Part shown: in pieces, positions 24,638-34,282 of the stretch | Layout of the letters: every line of letters begins with the position of its first letter | Position numbering within the stretch: the first letter of the stretch is position 1 | Source: Bifidobacterium catenulatum PV20-2 | Lineage (GTDB): Bacteria > Actinomycetota > Actinomycetes > Actinomycetales > Bifidobacteriaceae | Direction: 5' to 3' | DNA: 64,000 bases | Assembly (NCBI RefSeq): GCF_000800455.1 | Contig: NZ_CP007456.1 | Coordinates: forward strand, 1,488,001 to 1,552,000 | The notes under the pieces: model-generated | Databases searched by the model: none | What the model was told of the DNA's origin: nothing | Seen by the model: only the letters and a program-made list of their open reading frames with translations | Position numbers and translations under genes: made by a program

Positions 24638-25711
24638 ATGTCCACATCGGAAGTCTCACCAGAAACACCTTTGGATAAAGGACAGCGTGCTGAAGCGGCG
24701 ATCCCGACCAACGTGAGAGTTTATCTAGGACTAAGCGGAAAAACACAAAAGGCACTTGGAGAAGCTTTGGGCATTACCAAGAGTGCTATGTCCATGAAAA
24801 TGTGTGGCAAAGTTGGATGGTCAGTAAGCGATCTTGTAACGACCGCCGATTTTCTAGGTGTCACGCCAAGCGCCCTAATGGATGACACAATTCTCAGCAA
24901 AGCCGAGGCTGGATATGCAAAATCGGCCGAGTATGGAGTTTTTGCCGAGAAGCCAGGTGCTTTGGTAGGTGTCGGCTCCCCTAGGTTCCTTGTCAGTCCC
25001 TTCAACCCCGACGCCCCGATCGAGGGCGGGATCTCGGGTGCTGCTAAAGGCGCCTTGGCCGGTTTTGTGCCGTCCGGGGTCCCGTCCGGCTCGGGTTCCC
25101 CGTCCAGCCCCTCGAAGCATGGCGGGATTGGGGTTCCCGGCCGGTCTCAAGCCCATGAGACACTTGGAGCCATGACTACCATCATCATGCGCACCTCTGA
25201 AGGTGATATCAAGATCAACCTGTTCGACGACAAGACCCCAGAGACCGTGGCTAACTTCCTGGGTCTCGCCACTGGCGAGAAGGAATGGGCCGACCCGTTC
25301 ACCGGTCAGCCGAGCCATGAGCCGTTCTACGATGGCCTGACCTTCCACCGCATCATCAAGGACTTCATGATCCAGGGCGGCTGCCCGCTGGGCACCGGCA
25401 CCGGCGGCCCGGGCTACAACTTCGATGATGAAATCGTTCCAGGACTGACCTTCGATCGCCCATACCTGCTGGCCATGGCAAACGCAGGCCTGCGCCGCGG
25501 CATGGACGGCAAGGTCCACGGCACCAACGGCTCCCAGTTCTTCATCACCACCGTGCCGACCGAATGGCTCAACGGCCATCACACCATTTTCGGCGAAGTC
25601 GCGGATGACGAGTCCAAGGCCGTCGTCGACAAGCTCGACTCCGTGGCAACTGACCGTTCCGATGCTCCGCTCGAGCCGGTCGGCATCACTTCCATCGAAG
25701 TGCTGAAGTAA
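24638..25711 (+). CDS. XRE-family regulator reading in frame into the cyclophilin gene
   Basis: Start MSTSEVSPETP with GGGAAG 7 bases before the ATG. Residues about 25-85 form an XRE helix-turn-helix (GKTQKALGEALGITKSAMSMKM, then GWSVSDLVTTADFLGVTPSALM) related in layout to the divergent XRE protein. Then comes about 85 residues of Gly/Pro/Ser-rich linker with no fold and, without a stop, the complete cyclophilin from MTTIIMRTSEGD on. Base composition shifts from AT-rich to GC-rich in the linker near 24,960. Either the original regulator lost its stop when the element integrated, or the two proteins are made as one 357-aa fusion. The internal cyclophilin start is listed separately. Confidence 0.5.
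   Translation: MSTSEVSPETPLDKGQRAEAAIPTNVRVYLGLSGKTQKALGEALGITKSAMSMKMCGKVGWSVSDLVTTADFLGVTPSALMDDTILSKAEAGYAKSAEYGVFAEKPGALVGVGSPRFLVSPFNPDAPIEGGISGAAKGALAGFVPSGVPSGSGSPSSPSKHGGIGVPGRSQAHETLGAMTTIIMRTSEGDIKINLFDDKTPETVANFLGLATGEKEWADPFTGQPSHEPFYDGLTFHRIIKDFMIQGGCPLGTGTGGPGYNFDDEIVPGLTFDRPYLLAMANAGLRRGMDGKVHGTNGSQFFITTVPTEWLNGHHTIFGEVADDESKAVVDKLDSVATDRSDAPLEPVGITSIEVLK
25144..25161. promoter_or_regulatory. Inverted repeat in the cyclophilin leader
   Basis: GTCTCA-agccca-TGAGAC, perfect 6-bp arms, 10 bases before the internal cyclophilin start. Could be an operator, a small RNA hairpin or part of an attachment site. Confidence 0.35.
25172..25711 (+). CDS. ppiA: Peptidyl-prolyl cis-trans isomerase (cyclophilin type)
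   Basis: 179 aa, the normal length for cytoplasmic actinobacterial cyclophilins, starting MTTIIMRTSEGDIKINL with GGAG three bases upstream. The active-site signature is intact: FHRIIKDFMIQGGCP (catalytic Arg in FHRI), LLAMANAG, NGSQFFITT and LNGHHTIFGEV. It speeds proline isomerisation during protein folding. No signal peptide. First chromosomal gene to the right of the conjugative element; a strong palindromic terminator follows 31 bases after the stop. The upstream in-frame regulator may add an N-terminal extension. Confidence 0.92.
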   Translation: MTTIIMRTSEGDIKINLFDDKTPETVANFLGLATGEKEWADPFTGQPSHEPFYDGLTFHRIIKDFMIQGGCPLGTGTGGPGYNFDDEIVPGLTFDRPYLLAMANAGLRRGMDGKVHGTNGSQFFITTVPTEWLNGHHTIFGEVADDESKAVVDKLDSVATDRSDAPLEPVGITSIEVLK

Positions 25712-25742
25712 GTTTCGCATCAACAAGCTTCACGGCAAAACA

Positions 25743-25774
25743 ATGAAAAGCCCCTCACGTGAGGGGCTTTTCAT
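25743..25774. terminator. Bidirectional terminator after ppiA
   Basis: A 32-base perfect palindrome centred on CTCACGTGAG, with AAAAGCCCC and GGGGCTTTT arms, serving both ppiA and the convergent rel gene. Confidence 0.9.
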
Positions 25775-25830
25775 TATCTCCGAGAGAATCTACAGCAGTT
25801 CAGATGAGTCTCACGACCGCACTGATCGTG

Positions 25831-28152
25831 TCAGATTTTGCGTAAGCGAGGTTCGGCGGAGTCCTTGGCACCGGTGATTCGATATACATCGAACACGCCT
25901 TCGATCTTGCGCACTGCGGCAAGCAAAGTATTCAAATGCTGGGGGTCGGCCATTTCGAAGCTGAATTGGCTGGTGGCCACACGATCGGTTCCCGTGGAAA
26001 TGGAACCGGAGATGATGTTCACACCATGGTCGGAAAGCACGCGAGTCACATCACTCAACAAGTGCGGACGATCGAGCGCCTCCACCTGAATCTTGACCAT
26101 GAACACGCCCTTGGTGCTGGTCCACTGCACGTCAACCACACGTTCCGGCTGGCGTTTTTGCAAGTCCAGCATGTTCTGGCAGTCCACACGATGCACGGAC
26201 ACGCCCTGATTGCGGGTGATGAAGCCAATAATCTGGTCTCCCGGCACCGGCATGCAGCATCGGGCAAGCTTGACCCAAATGTCTCCCACGCCTTTGACGG
26301 AAATGCCCAGCGAACTAGTGGTCTTCTTGGTGCGTTCCACCTGCTTGAGCGGCAACGCCTCCTGTTCCACTTCTTCGTTCACTTCGTCGCTGCCCGCATC
26401 GCGAACCAAGTGCGAAATGACGTTCTGCGTGGAAATCTGACCATCACCGATTGCCACGAACACAGCCTCGGCATTGGCGAGATTCAACTCGTCAGCAATG
26501 CCGACCAACGCTTCAGGAGTCAACAATGTTGCGATCGGAAGGTTGCGCTTGCGCATGGCTCGCGTCAGCTCATCGCGACCTTCTTCAATGGCTTCGGTGC
26601 GGCGTTCCTTGCTGAACCATTGGCGAATCTTGTTACGGGCTTTCGGGCTCTTCGTGAAGCTCAGCCAGTCACGAGACGGACCAGCAGATTCGGACTTCGA
26701 CGTAAGCACTTCAACGGTATCGCCGTTTTCAAGCTTGGTGTCGAGCGGCACCAAACGGCCGTTCACACGAGCACCCATGGTACGGTGACCGACTTCGGTA
26801 TGCACCGCATAGGCGAAATCAATCGGCGTTGCCTCGGCAGGCAACGATACGATCTTGCCTTTCGGAGTGAACACGTAGACTTCGGCAGCACCCAGATCTT
26901 CCTTCAGGGAGCCTAAGAACTCGTTGGAATCCGGAGTCTCACTCGTCCAGTCGGCAAGTTGCTGAATCCACTTGAGATTATCAGCCTCGCTCAACTCCTG
27001 ATTCTCGCCACGCTTACGATCGGACTTATCAGGCGAGCTCAATGCGCGACCGGCCTGACCATTCTCCTTATACTTCCAATGCGCGGCGATGCCGAACTCA
27101 GCACGACGGTGCATGTCCCACGTACGAATCTGAATCTCGACAGGCTTGCCGCCAGGACCAACCACCGTGGTGTGCAGGCTCTGATACATGTTAAGCTTCG
27201 GCATGGCAATGTAATCCTTGAAACGACCTGGAACAGGGTTCCAACGCGCATGCACCGCACCCAACGCAGCATAACAATCCTGAATCGTGTCGACGATAAT
27301 GCGTACACCCACCAAATCGTAGATATTCGCAAAATCATGTCCGCGTACGATCATCTTCTGATAAATCGAGAAATAATCCTTCGGACGCCCCGTCACGTAC
27401 GCCGAAATGTTCTGCTCGTCAAGGTCTTCGTTGATCTCAGCAAGAATCTGCTTCAAATACACGTCTCGCTGGCCCGCACGACGTGCGACAAGCACCACGA
27501 TTTCGTTATAGATTTTCGGATAGAGCACCTTGAAGCTAAGCTCTTCCAATTCGGTTTTGATGGCGTTCATGCCAAGACGATTGGCAAGCGGCGCGTACAC
27601 GTCGAGCGTTTCGTGCGCTTTCTTCTGTGCGCTCGGTGTTTTGACGTAACGCCACGTACGCGCATTATGCACGCGATCGGCAAGTTTGACGACCAGCACG
27701 CGCACGTCGCGACTCATCGCGACCACCATCTTGCGAATGGTTTCGGCTTGCGCGGAATCACCATATTCCATTTTGGAGAGCTTGGTGACACCATCAACCA
27801 GACCGGTCACGGTATCGCCGAATTCGGCACGACACTCGTCAAGCGTGTAGTCGGTGTCTTCAACAGTATCGTGCAGCAAGCCGGCGGCCACAACCAACGG
27901 CCCCATGCCAAGATCCGCGAGAATCTGCGCCACAGCCAGAGGATGGATGATGTACGGCTCACCCGATTTGCGCCGTTGTGAAGAATGCTGCTTGACCGCA
28001 CGCTCATAAGCACGTTCAAGAATGCTCATATCCTCATCGGGATGATGGTATTCGCACATCTTCAGAATCGGCTCAAGCGGATCAAGCGGATTCGTGCTGA
28101 TCTCACAGCCCAACATTCGGGCAGAATGAACCTCACGTTCAATGTCTCCCAT
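25831..28152 (-). CDS. rel: Bifunctional (p)ppGpp synthetase/hydrolase
   Basis: 773 aa. Start at MGDIEREVHS (ATG 28152), which has GAGGAGGTGG 3 bases upstream; a TTG seven codons earlier has none. Domains in order: HD hydrolase (HDTVED at residues 94-99, LADRVHNARTW), synthetase (GRPKDYFSIYQKM, MYQSLHTTV, VEIQIRTWDMHRRAEFGIAAHW), TGS (VYVFTPKGKIVSLPAEATPIDFAYAVHTEVGH), zinc-finger/helical region with CCMPVPGD, and a C-terminal ACT domain. Both catalytic sites appear intact, as expected of the single Rel of actinobacteria. It makes and degrades the stringent-response alarmone. The usual NPKPNGYQSLHT reads MPKLNMYQSLHT here. Lies downstream of dut with a hairpin between. Confidence 0.95.
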   Translation of the reverse strand: MGDIEREVHSARMLGCEISTNPLDPLEPILKMCEYHHPDEDMSILERAYERAVKQHSSQRRKSGEPYIIHPLAVAQILADLGMGPLVVAAGLLHDTVEDTDYTLDECRAEFGDTVTGLVDGVTKLSKMEYGDSAQAETIRKMVVAMSRDVRVLVVKLADRVHNARTWRYVKTPSAQKKAHETLDVYAPLANRLGMNAIKTELEELSFKVLYPKIYNEIVVLVARRAGQRDVYLKQILAEINEDLDEQNISAYVTGRPKDYFSIYQKMIVRGHDFANIYDLVGVRIIVDTIQDCYAALGAVHARWNPVPGRFKDYIAMPKLNMYQSLHTTVVGPGGKPVEIQIRTWDMHRRAEFGIAAHWKYKENGQAGRALSSPDKSDRKRGENQELSEADNLKWIQQLADWTSETPDSNEFLGSLKEDLGAAEVYVFTPKGKIVSLPAEATPIDFAYAVHTEVGHRTMGARVNGRLVPLDTKLENGDTVEVLTSKSESAGPSRDWLSFTKSPKARNKIRQWFSKERRTEAIEEGRDELTRAMRKRNLPIATLLTPEALVGIADELNLANAEAVFVAIGDGQISTQNVISHLVRDAGSDEVNEEVEQEALPLKQVERTKKTTSSLGISVKGVGDIWVKLARCCMPVPGDQIIGFITRNQGVSVHRVDCQNMLDLQKRQPERVVDVQWTSTKGVFMVKIQVEALDRPHLLSDVTRVLSDHGVNIISGSISTGTDRVATSQFSFEMADPQHLNTLLAAVRKIEGVFDVYRITGAKDSAEPRLRKI

Positions 28153-28205
28153 CGTCCACCTCCTCGCTCGCAATGCTCCCTATACTACCCGCGCATCACG
28201 GTATG

Positions 28206-28249
28206 TTCGGGGTATCCGACCGCGTGTTGCACGGCCAGATACCCCCGAA
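28206..28249 (-). terminator. Stem-loop between dut and rel
   Basis: TTCGGGGTATC pairs with GATACCCCCGAA (one bulge) around a 21-base loop; no long T-run. Placed after the dut stop, so a weak terminator or processing structure. Confidence 0.5.
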
Positions 28250-28307
28250 AAACATTATGCCGCCAACGTTTGCCGATTCTTGGCGCCTATGCCTTCGCAT
28301 ACTCAGT

Positions 28308-28784
28308 TCAGGAGGCCACACCGGTGGATCCGAAGCCACGCTCAGCACGGTCAGATCCGGGCAGCGTCTCCGCTTCGATGAACTTCGCCTCGACATAACG
28401 CTGGATGACCAGCTGCGCGATGCGGTCTCCCGGGTGGAACGTCACGGTGCGTTCCGGATCAAGATTGATCAGCGGCACTTTGATTTCGCCACGGTAGCCC
28501 GCGTCAATGGTTCCAGGCGCATTCAACACGGTAACGCCCTGTTTGACGGCAAGACCAGACCGTGGGTGCACCAAGGCCACATAACCCGCTGGAAGCGCGA
28601 TCGCCACTCCCGTAGGCACCAGTGCCCTCTGGAACGGCTTCAACGTGACTTCCTCGGTGGTACGCAAATCGGCGCCCGCATCCCCGGCATGGGCATAGTA
28701 CAGTTCCGCCGGCTGGTCGGGATTCAGCGACTTTACTAGGACCTCGACGTTTTCCGGCTCGTTGTATGTTTCGTCGAACGCCAT
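28308..28784 (-). CDS. dut: dUTP diphosphatase
   Basis: 158 aa starting MAFDETYNEPE; the ATG shares one base with the stop of the previous gene (TGATG), preferred to an upstream start inside that gene. All five trimeric dUTPase motifs are visible: DAGADL (I), PRSGLA (II), NAPGTIDAGYRGEI (III), RIAQLVI (IV) and RAERGFGSTG (V, the flexible C-terminal arm). It splits dUTP to dUMP, keeping uracil out of DNA and supplying thymidylate synthesis. Translationally coupled to the DUF4193 gene. Confidence 0.95.
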   Translation of the reverse strand: MAFDETYNEPENVEVLVKSLNPDQPAELYYAHAGDAGADLRTTEEVTLKPFQRALVPTGVAIALPAGYVALVHPRSGLAVKQGVTVLNAPGTIDAGYRGEIKVPLINLDPERTVTFHPGDRIAQLVIQRYVEAKFIEAETLPGSDRAERGFGSTGVAS

Positions 28785-29077
28785 CAGGCAGCGCACTCCT
28801 GACATACCGGCTGACCATCGTCAGTGGTGTAGGCGAGCTGGCTGCGATGCTTCACCAGGAAGCATTCGGAACAGATGAACTCGTCTCCCTGCATAGGAAT
28901 GACGGTCACCGAAGCGTCCTCGTTGCTGAGATCCGCGCCCGGCAGCTCGTAATCCTCGGCGATGGCATTCTCGTCATCGTCCATGTCGTTGGAAGTGTTC
29001 TGGGAGCTCTTGCCCAAAGCCTGGAGCGACTCCTCGTCCTCGTCCTTGTTGCGCGGGGAATCATAATCCTGTGCCAT
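28784..29077 (-). CDS. DUF4193-family zinc-ribbon protein
   Basis: 97 aa from MAQDYDSPRNKDEDEE (ATG 29077; GAAAGGAATCTCG upstream). The N-terminal two thirds are strongly acidic; the C-terminus has a zinc ribbon with ICSECFLVKHRSQL and VCQECAA, two CxxC pairs. These features match the DUF4193 proteins that sit beside dut in actinobacteria. The function of the family is unknown. First gene of the dut operon, divergent from the sepH-like gene. Confidence 0.85.
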   Translation of the reverse strand: MAQDYDSPRNKDEDEESLQALGKSSQNTSNDMDDDENAIAEDYELPGADLSNEDASVTVIPMQGDEFICSECFLVKHRSQLAYTTDDGQPVCQECAA

Positions 29078-29112
29078 CGAGATTCCTTTCGTCATCTATG
29101 GTGCTTATGCGC

Positions 29113-29148
29113 CATAGGATACATGACTTTTACCCCGCATAGGATACA
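29113..29148. repeat. Direct repeat in the divergent dut/sepH promoter region
   Basis: CATAGGATACA occurs at 29113-29123 and 29138-29148, 25 bases apart. On the minus strand each copy reads TGTATCCTATG, which could be two extended -10 boxes for the dut operon or a regulator's sites. A -10-like TAGAAT near 29,190 fits the rightward gene. Confidence 0.4.
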
Positions 29149-29226
29149 CGATTCGAAATACTCGTAAAATCCGACACGTGGGGCACAATAGAATAAACAG
29201 TAATTCTTAAAGGAAAGTGGTGTGTT

Positions 29227-30255
29227 GTGCCTGAGAATTCACTCGAGGAAGCGCGGTTCGATCATGTCAGTGATGCCGGTGAACTCGTCTTTGTTTCAGG
29301 TGCCGGGAAGTTCTCTGTAAAGGTCGATGAAGCGCTTGAAAGAGCCGTTTTAGAAGCTAAGCAGATCCGTTCTGAAGTGCAGGAGAAACAGCAGACGCAC
29401 ACTCCGATTACTCTGCCGATTTCGCAGATTCAGTCGTTGATTCGCGCCGGCGCCGATCCCGCGCGTGTTGCGGAAAGATATTCGTTGAGCGAAGCGCTCG
29501 TTCGGCGTTTCTCGGCTTCGGTCGAAACGGAGAAACAATATGCGATTGAGCAGTTCCTCGCCGTTCCTGCACCGAAAGAAAGCCGCGTACGTACGCTTTC
29601 CGAACTGATTGAACGCACATTCGCGGCGGCGCGGGTGCGTTTGGAAGACGTGACTTGGAAGGCCACCAGACTTGGCTTGGAACCTTGGAAGATCAGCGCT
29701 CAGTTCGTTTCCTCTGGCCATACCATCTGCGCGGAATGGTCGTGGAACATGCATGACAACGCCGTAAGTTGTTTGAATTCCGCTGCACGCAAGCTCATCG
29801 GGGAGCAAGACACGCCGAAGGAAGGACACGCCGAGAAACACGCCGATGAGAATTTCCTCGCTTCGCTGAATCTTCCAGGAAATTCCGCCCGATCGGCGCG
29901 AATCGAACAGACCGTATCGGCATGGAACACGCCTGAACCGTCCATGCCGGTGGCGCGCCCCTCAGCGGCGCCTTCTGTTCCAATCGCGCCAATCGGCGTC
30001 TCTAACGAATTCGACACGCCGAGTATGGCCGCCGACGTCTCTCTGTCAAACCTATCGGAAGACGCCATGACGAAAACCGACGCCAATGCAACAGGCGCTG
30101 CTCAGAACACCATCGCGTCCGCATCGGATACCGCTTCGAACACCGCAAACACGAGTCAAACACCCGATCCGCACAGCCAAAACACCACCAAATCGAAGCG
30201 GCGCGCCGGACGTTCCGCCGTACCAAGTTGGGATGAGATTCTATTCGGCGACTGA
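29227..30255 (+). CDS. sepH: SepH-like (DUF3071) cell-division protein
   Basis: 342 aa with a GTG start 13 bases after GGAAAG. The N-terminal domain (ARFDHVSDAGELVFVSGAGKFSVKVDEALERAV, given here only in outline) and the following helix-turn-helix-like part (LPISQIQSLIRAGADPARVA, then YSLSEALVRRFSASV) are typical of SepH/DUF3071 proteins of actinobacteria. In Streptomyces SepH binds FtsZ and promotes its assembly. A domain with WKATRLGLEPWKISA and AEWSWNM follows, then a Ser/Thr/Ala-rich disordered tail with a short basic end KSKRRAGRSAVPSWDEILFG. The conserved C-terminal PSWDEI(L/V)FG is the family's closing motif. Orthology is inferred from domain layout and genome place beside dut. Confidence 0.8.
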   Translation: MPENSLEEARFDHVSDAGELVFVSGAGKFSVKVDEALERAVLEAKQIRSEVQEKQQTHTPITLPISQIQSLIRAGADPARVAERYSLSEALVRRFSASVETEKQYAIEQFLAVPAPKESRVRTLSELIERTFAAARVRLEDVTWKATRLGLEPWKISAQFVSSGHTICAEWSWNMHDNAVSCLNSAARKLIGEQDTPKEGHAEKHADENFLASLNLPGNSARSARIEQTVSAWNTPEPSMPVARPSAAPSVPIAPIGVSNEFDTPSMAADVSLSNLSEDAMTKTDANATGAAQNTIASASDTASNTANTSQTPDPHSQNTTKSKRRAGRSAVPSWDEILFGD

Positions 30256-30270
30256 GCCAAACCCTGCATG

Positions 30271-31497
30271 CTAGGCCACGTCGATCAGACAGGGGATATC
30301 AGACTCGAGCATGGTGAGCGAGCCATGCACGCTCGGCAGATGCATCGCCTTTTCCGCCTGAGTGCGGGAATCCACGATGGTGACGGCCTTCGTGGCCGAA
30401 ACGATCACATCACCAATCATCGGTTCGACGTGCGAGACCACAGGCCCGTACACACCCTCCGCAATCGCCTGCGATCGCGTACGCACTTGTGCCCGGTCTT
30501 CCAACACGTCACGCCACCGTGTGGCGATGTCTTCCGGGGCCTCGCCCTGTTCCGCATAGAGCATGACGCAACGCGGTTCACCGCCGACATGAGCGACGCC
30601 CTGCATGAGCCGCTGATCCTGTGCAATGTCAATCACGGATTCGGGATCAGTGGTGATCATACCGTGATCCGCCACAATCACAATCAATGTGCCTTTGGAC
30701 ACGCTGCGGCGAAGAAGGCCGAGCTGAGCGTCAACACGCTCGTACGTGCCAATCCATTTGTCGGAATCCCAACCGTAATTATGCCCAACCTTATCGGTAT
30801 CACGCAGATACAGGTATGTCAGTCCGGGATTTTTCGCCGCCTGAGCCGCGACTGCGACACGCTTGCGCGAATCATCGTTGGAAATGTAGTCACTGCCACG
30901 CAAGGCAGCCTGCGTCAACGCGGAAAATGCGAATTTCGGCAATCCAGAACTGGTCACACGAACGCCTTGCGCGCTTAGCTGTTCAAACATGGTCGGCTGC
31001 TGCTGCAACTCAAGCGGAGGAACCGCATTTTTGAAGGAAATCAGCTGGCATATTTCACCGGTTTTCGGATTGAGCTGCGTATAGCCGGTCATACCCGTCA
31101 TACCGGGGCATGTTCCCGTACCGAATGTAGACATGGCCGCGACGGTAGTGCTCGGCATGCATGTGGCGATGGGACGTTGATTGGCGGAATCGTTCATGAG
31201 GGACCGCAAGTAGGGCGCATGCCCCAGTCTCATGTTGAGGTTCCAGTAGCCGAGACCGTCCACGAGCACCACGACCGCGGACGCCGAGTCCGGCAGCCCA
31301 AGCGCTTCCTGCAGACCTTTCGGGTCAGAATGAATGTCCGTTGGCATGGGGCAGCCAATGGCGTTGGAAACCGCAGGAAGTACCGACGACAGGTGCAACG
31401 CTCCCCCACGGGTCCCTTCAGATGGCATGTCATCTCCGTAGCATGCCGGTTCAGTCATGGTAAGCAGCTCTTCGTCGCTTGGCACTTCAACACTCAT
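30271..31497 (-). CDS. Alkaline-phosphatase-superfamily phosphodiesterase/nucleotide pyrophosphatase
   Basis: 408 aa, ATG with AGGAGTC just before it. Metal and nucleophile motifs of the NPP/PhnA-like superfamily are in order: VVVLVDGLGYWN (first Asp), CMPSTTVAAMSTF (Thr nucleophile), YLYLRDTDKVGHNYGWDS (second metal site) and IVIVADHGM (third), with a distal His in VSHVEP or VHGS. Such enzymes cleave phosphodiesters or nucleotides with two zinc ions. No signal peptide, so cytoplasmic. The true substrate is unknown. It is convergent with sepH and divergent from parC. Confidence 0.85.
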   Translation of the reverse strand: MSVEVPSDEELLTMTEPACYGDDMPSEGTRGGALHLSSVLPAVSNAIGCPMPTDIHSDPKGLQEALGLPDSASAVVVLVDGLGYWNLNMRLGHAPYLRSLMNDSANQRPIATCMPSTTVAAMSTFGTGTCPGMTGMTGYTQLNPKTGEICQLISFKNAVPPLELQQQPTMFEQLSAQGVRVTSSGLPKFAFSALTQAALRGSDYISNDDSRKRVAVAAQAAKNPGLTYLYLRDTDKVGHNYGWDSDKWIGTYERVDAQLGLLRRSVSKGTLIVIVADHGMITTDPESVIDIAQDQRLMQGVAHVGGEPRCVMLYAEQGEAPEDIATRWRDVLEDRAQVRTRSQAIAEGVYGPVVSHVEPMIGDVIVSATKAVTIVDSRTQAEKAMHLPSVHGSLTMLESDIPCLIDVA

Positions 31498-31582
31498 GAC
31501 TCCTATTCAAGCACCGCGGTGGTACCGGCTGGTAACATTGCTAGGTTGATTACCATTACTTTTCCGTGAGGAGATTCACCGC

Positions 31583-34270
31583 ATGGTGTCGCACCGCAAA
31601 CCGGCAAAACCAGCCTTTGACCCGCGTACGGTCAAAGAGAACATCGTCGAAACACCGTTGAACGAGGAGATGAGCAAGTCCTTCCTCGAATACGCGTATT
31701 CGGTGATCTATGCCCGCGCGTTGCCCGACGCCAGAGACGGTCTGAAGCCGGTGCAGCGCCGCATCATCTACCAGATGGGTCAAATGAACCTCAATCCGGA
31801 TCGTCCGTACATGAAGTCGGCCCGTGTGGTCGGCGAGGTGATGGGTAAGCTTCACCCGCATGGCGATTCCGCGATTTATGAGGCGATGGTTCGTCTTGCG
31901 CAACCGTTTGCCATGCGTCTGCCTCTGGTCGACGGCCACGGTAATTTCGGATCCCTTGATGATGGTCCGGCAGCATCGCGTTACACCGAGGCTCGCATGG
32001 CCCAGGCTGCACTTGGCATGAACGCGAATATCGCCGAAGATACAGTGGATTTCACACCGAACTACGACAACAAGCTGCAGGAGCCAACCGTTTTGCCTGC
32101 CGCGATCCCGAATCTGCTCGTCAATGGCGGTTCCGGCATCGCCGTCGGTATGGCCACAAATATGGCGACGCACAATCTGGGCGAAGTGGTTGCCGCAGCC
32201 AAACACTTGATGCATCATCCTGATGCCACGTTGGAAGAGCTTATGCGCTATGTTCCCGGCCCTGATTGGCCGAGCGGTGGCGTGATTGTGGGACGTAAGG
32301 GCATTCGCGAGGCCTACGAGACCGGTCGTGGCGCGTTGACCACGCGTTCGGTAACACATATTGAAAACGTAACCGCTCGTAAGAAGGCAATTGTCGTAAC
32401 GGAACTGCCTTTCATGGTCGGTCCGGAACGTGTGTTGGAACGTATTTCCGAGGGTGTGAAGAATCGCAAGCTGGAGGGTATTTCCGGCGCGATAGACCTG
32501 ACGGACCGCCATAACGGCACTCGCCTTGTCATTGAAATCAAAACCGGCTTCGACCCGAACGCCGTACTGGCGCAACTGTTCAAGCACACACCGCTGCAAG
32601 ACAATTTCACCATTAATAACGTAGCATTGGTCAACGGTCGCCCACACACCATGGGCTTGAAGGAAATGCTTCAGGTATGGGTGGATCATCGCCGTGCGGT
32701 GATTCGCCGTCGTAGCGAATTCCGCAAAAAGAAGGCGCTGGAACGTCTGCACCTGGTTGAAGGCCTTCTGCTTGCGATGGTCGACATTGACGAAGTGATT
32801 CAGGTGATTCGCTCGTCTGACGATGCCGAAGCAGCAAAGACGAAGCTCATCAAGGTGTTTGATCTGGATGAGATTCAGGCACAGTACATTCTCGATTTGC
32901 GTTTGCGTCGCCTGACGAAAATGAGCCGCATCGAGCTTGAAGCGGAACGCGACGATTTGAAGCAACGTATTGAGGAGTTAGATCGCATTCTTGCCTCCTC
33001 TGAGGCGCTTGACGGCGTGGTGATTGCCGAAATGGACGAAGCTGTTGCCACGTATGGCACGCCACGTCGCACTGTGCTGTTGGATGAAGACGCTGACGGC
33101 AGGCTTGTGCCTGTTGTGGCGCATGGCGATGATGGCGTATCCGCCTCCGCTGTGGCTGCGGCACGCGCCGCAGCCACGGTGTCGTCCGCCGCCGCCGATG
33201 TCGCCGCCGCTGCAAAGGCCGCGAAGAAAGCCGGCGAAGACAATGCCGAAGCCATGGCTTTGCAGATCGACGACGAACCGTGCGCTGTGATGTTGTCGGC
33301 CACTGGTCTGATCGCACGCACCTCCGAAGACGCGTTGGAGCGTTGGGAGAATCGCTCTTCTGCCGACCAGCGTGCAAAGGATGATCAGATTATTTCGATC
33401 TTCCGCACGACCACGCGTTCCTCATATGGTTTGGTCACATCTGCCGGCCGTCTGATTGTGGCGCATGTCGTGGAATTGCCGGTTATGTCCGTGGATGGGC
33501 CGCTCCACGTGACTGGCGGCGTCCGCGCCGAAGAGTTGATCGGTATGACGGAAAACACCGATCCAATTCGTGGTGAACGTGTGATCGCTGCGATCGCCAT
33601 GCCATCCGCCGACGATTCCGGTGATAATACCGTAGAGCCCACTCCTCTTGCGTTGGGTACGCGCAATGGTGTAGTCAAGCGTTGGAATCGCGAATCGCCC
33701 ACCACCATGGATTCATGGAGTGTCATCGATTTGAAGGATGATGATGAAGTTCTGGCTGCCGCTGAAGCGCGTGACGAGGATCGGCTGGTGTTTGTATCCA
33801 CCGACTCCTCTCTGCTGACGTTCGAGGCGAAGAACGTACGTCCGCAGGGACGCACCGCCGGAGGCATGGCAGGCATTCGCCTGGCTGAAGGCTGCTCAGT
33901 GGCCGCGTTCGCGGTGGTTCCCGCCAGCAAGGTGGCATGGAATTATGAAGAAGGCGAGAATGGCCTGTTCTCCGCGTCTGGAGCTGTGGTGTTGACGGTT
34001 GCAGGTGATTCCGAAGCGTTGCCGGGTACGGAGAATGGTTCCGCGAAGGTAACCCCATTGGAGATGTATCCGACGAAAGGCCGCGGTACCGGTGGTGTTC
34101 GTTCGCAGCGCTTCCTCAAGGGACAGGATACGTTGATTCTCGCATTTGTGGGCACATACCCAGTACACGCTTCCACACAGGGCGGCGCCGGCGTGGAATT
34201 GCCGAAGCCGGATATGCGTCGAGATGGTTCTGGCACGGAGCTTTCCGCACCAATCGCCATCGTCGGCTAA
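31583..34270 (+). CDS. parC: DNA topoisomerase IV subunit A
   Basis: 895 aa, GTGAGGAG before the ATG. The breakage-reunion domain is complete: [34 protein letters not shown] and SRYTEARM with catalytic Tyr134. The quinolone-contact positions are Ser96 and Glu100, the drug-sensitive type. The C-terminal part has degenerate beta-pinwheel blades rather than a GyrA-box, so topoisomerase IV is more likely than gyrase. An Ala-rich insert ([18 protein letters not shown]) lies before the C-terminal domain. With ParE it decatenates daughter chromosomes; parE is about 8.6 kb to the right on the opposite strand. Confidence 0.9.
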   Translation: MVSHRKPAKPAFDPRTVKENIVETPLNEEMSKSFLEYAYSVIYARALPDARDGLKPVQRRIIYQMGQMNLNPDRPYMKSARVVGEVMGKLHPHGDSAIYEAMVRLAQPFAMRLPLVDGHGNFGSLDDGPAASRYTEARMAQAALGMNANIAEDTVDFTPNYDNKLQEPTVLPAAIPNLLVNGGSGIAVGMATNMATHNLGEVVAAAKHLMHHPDATLEELMRYVPGPDWPSGGVIVGRKGIREAYETGRGALTTRSVTHIENVTARKKAIVVTELPFMVGPERVLERISEGVKNRKLEGISGAIDLTDRHNGTRLVIEIKTGFDPNAVLAQLFKHTPLQDNFTINNVALVNGRPHTMGLKEMLQVWVDHRRAVIRRRSEFRKKKALERLHLVEGLLLAMVDIDEVIQVIRSSDDAEAAKTKLIKVFDLDEIQAQYILDLRLRRLTKMSRIELEAERDDLKQRIEELDRILASSEALDGVVIAEMDEAVATYGTPRRTVLLDEDADGRLVPVVAHGDDGVSASAVAAARAAATVSSAAADVAAAAKAAKKAGEDNAEAMALQIDDEPCAVMLSATGLIARTSEDALERWENRSSADQRAKDDQIISIFRTTTRSSYGLVTSAGRLIVAHVVELPVMSVDGPLHVTGGVRAEELIGMTENTDPIRGERVIAAIAMPSADDSGDNTVEPTPLALGTRNGVVKRWNRESPTTMDSWSVIDLKDDDEVLAAAEARDEDRLVFVSTDSSLLTFEAKNVRPQGRTAGGMAGIRLAEGCSVAAFAVVPASKVAWNYEEGENGLFSASGAVVLTVAGDSEALPGTENGSAKVTPLEMYPTKGRGTGGVRSQRFLKGQDTLILAFVGTYPVHASTQGGAGVELPKPDMRRDGSGTELSAPIAIVG

Positions 34271-34282
34271 ATTGTTTTCGTT

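Noticed and set aside
24960..25171. Searched for a tRNA or tmRNA 3' end as the attachment site of the element
   Set aside because: No cloverleaf or CCA-type end could be folded; the integration site may be next to or within the ppiA leader, but it cannot be proved without the other end.
31556..32965. A 469-codon minus-strand frame opposite parC
   Set aside because: Antisense to the topoisomerase breakage-reunion domain, with His/Arg-rich composition typical of a shadow frame.
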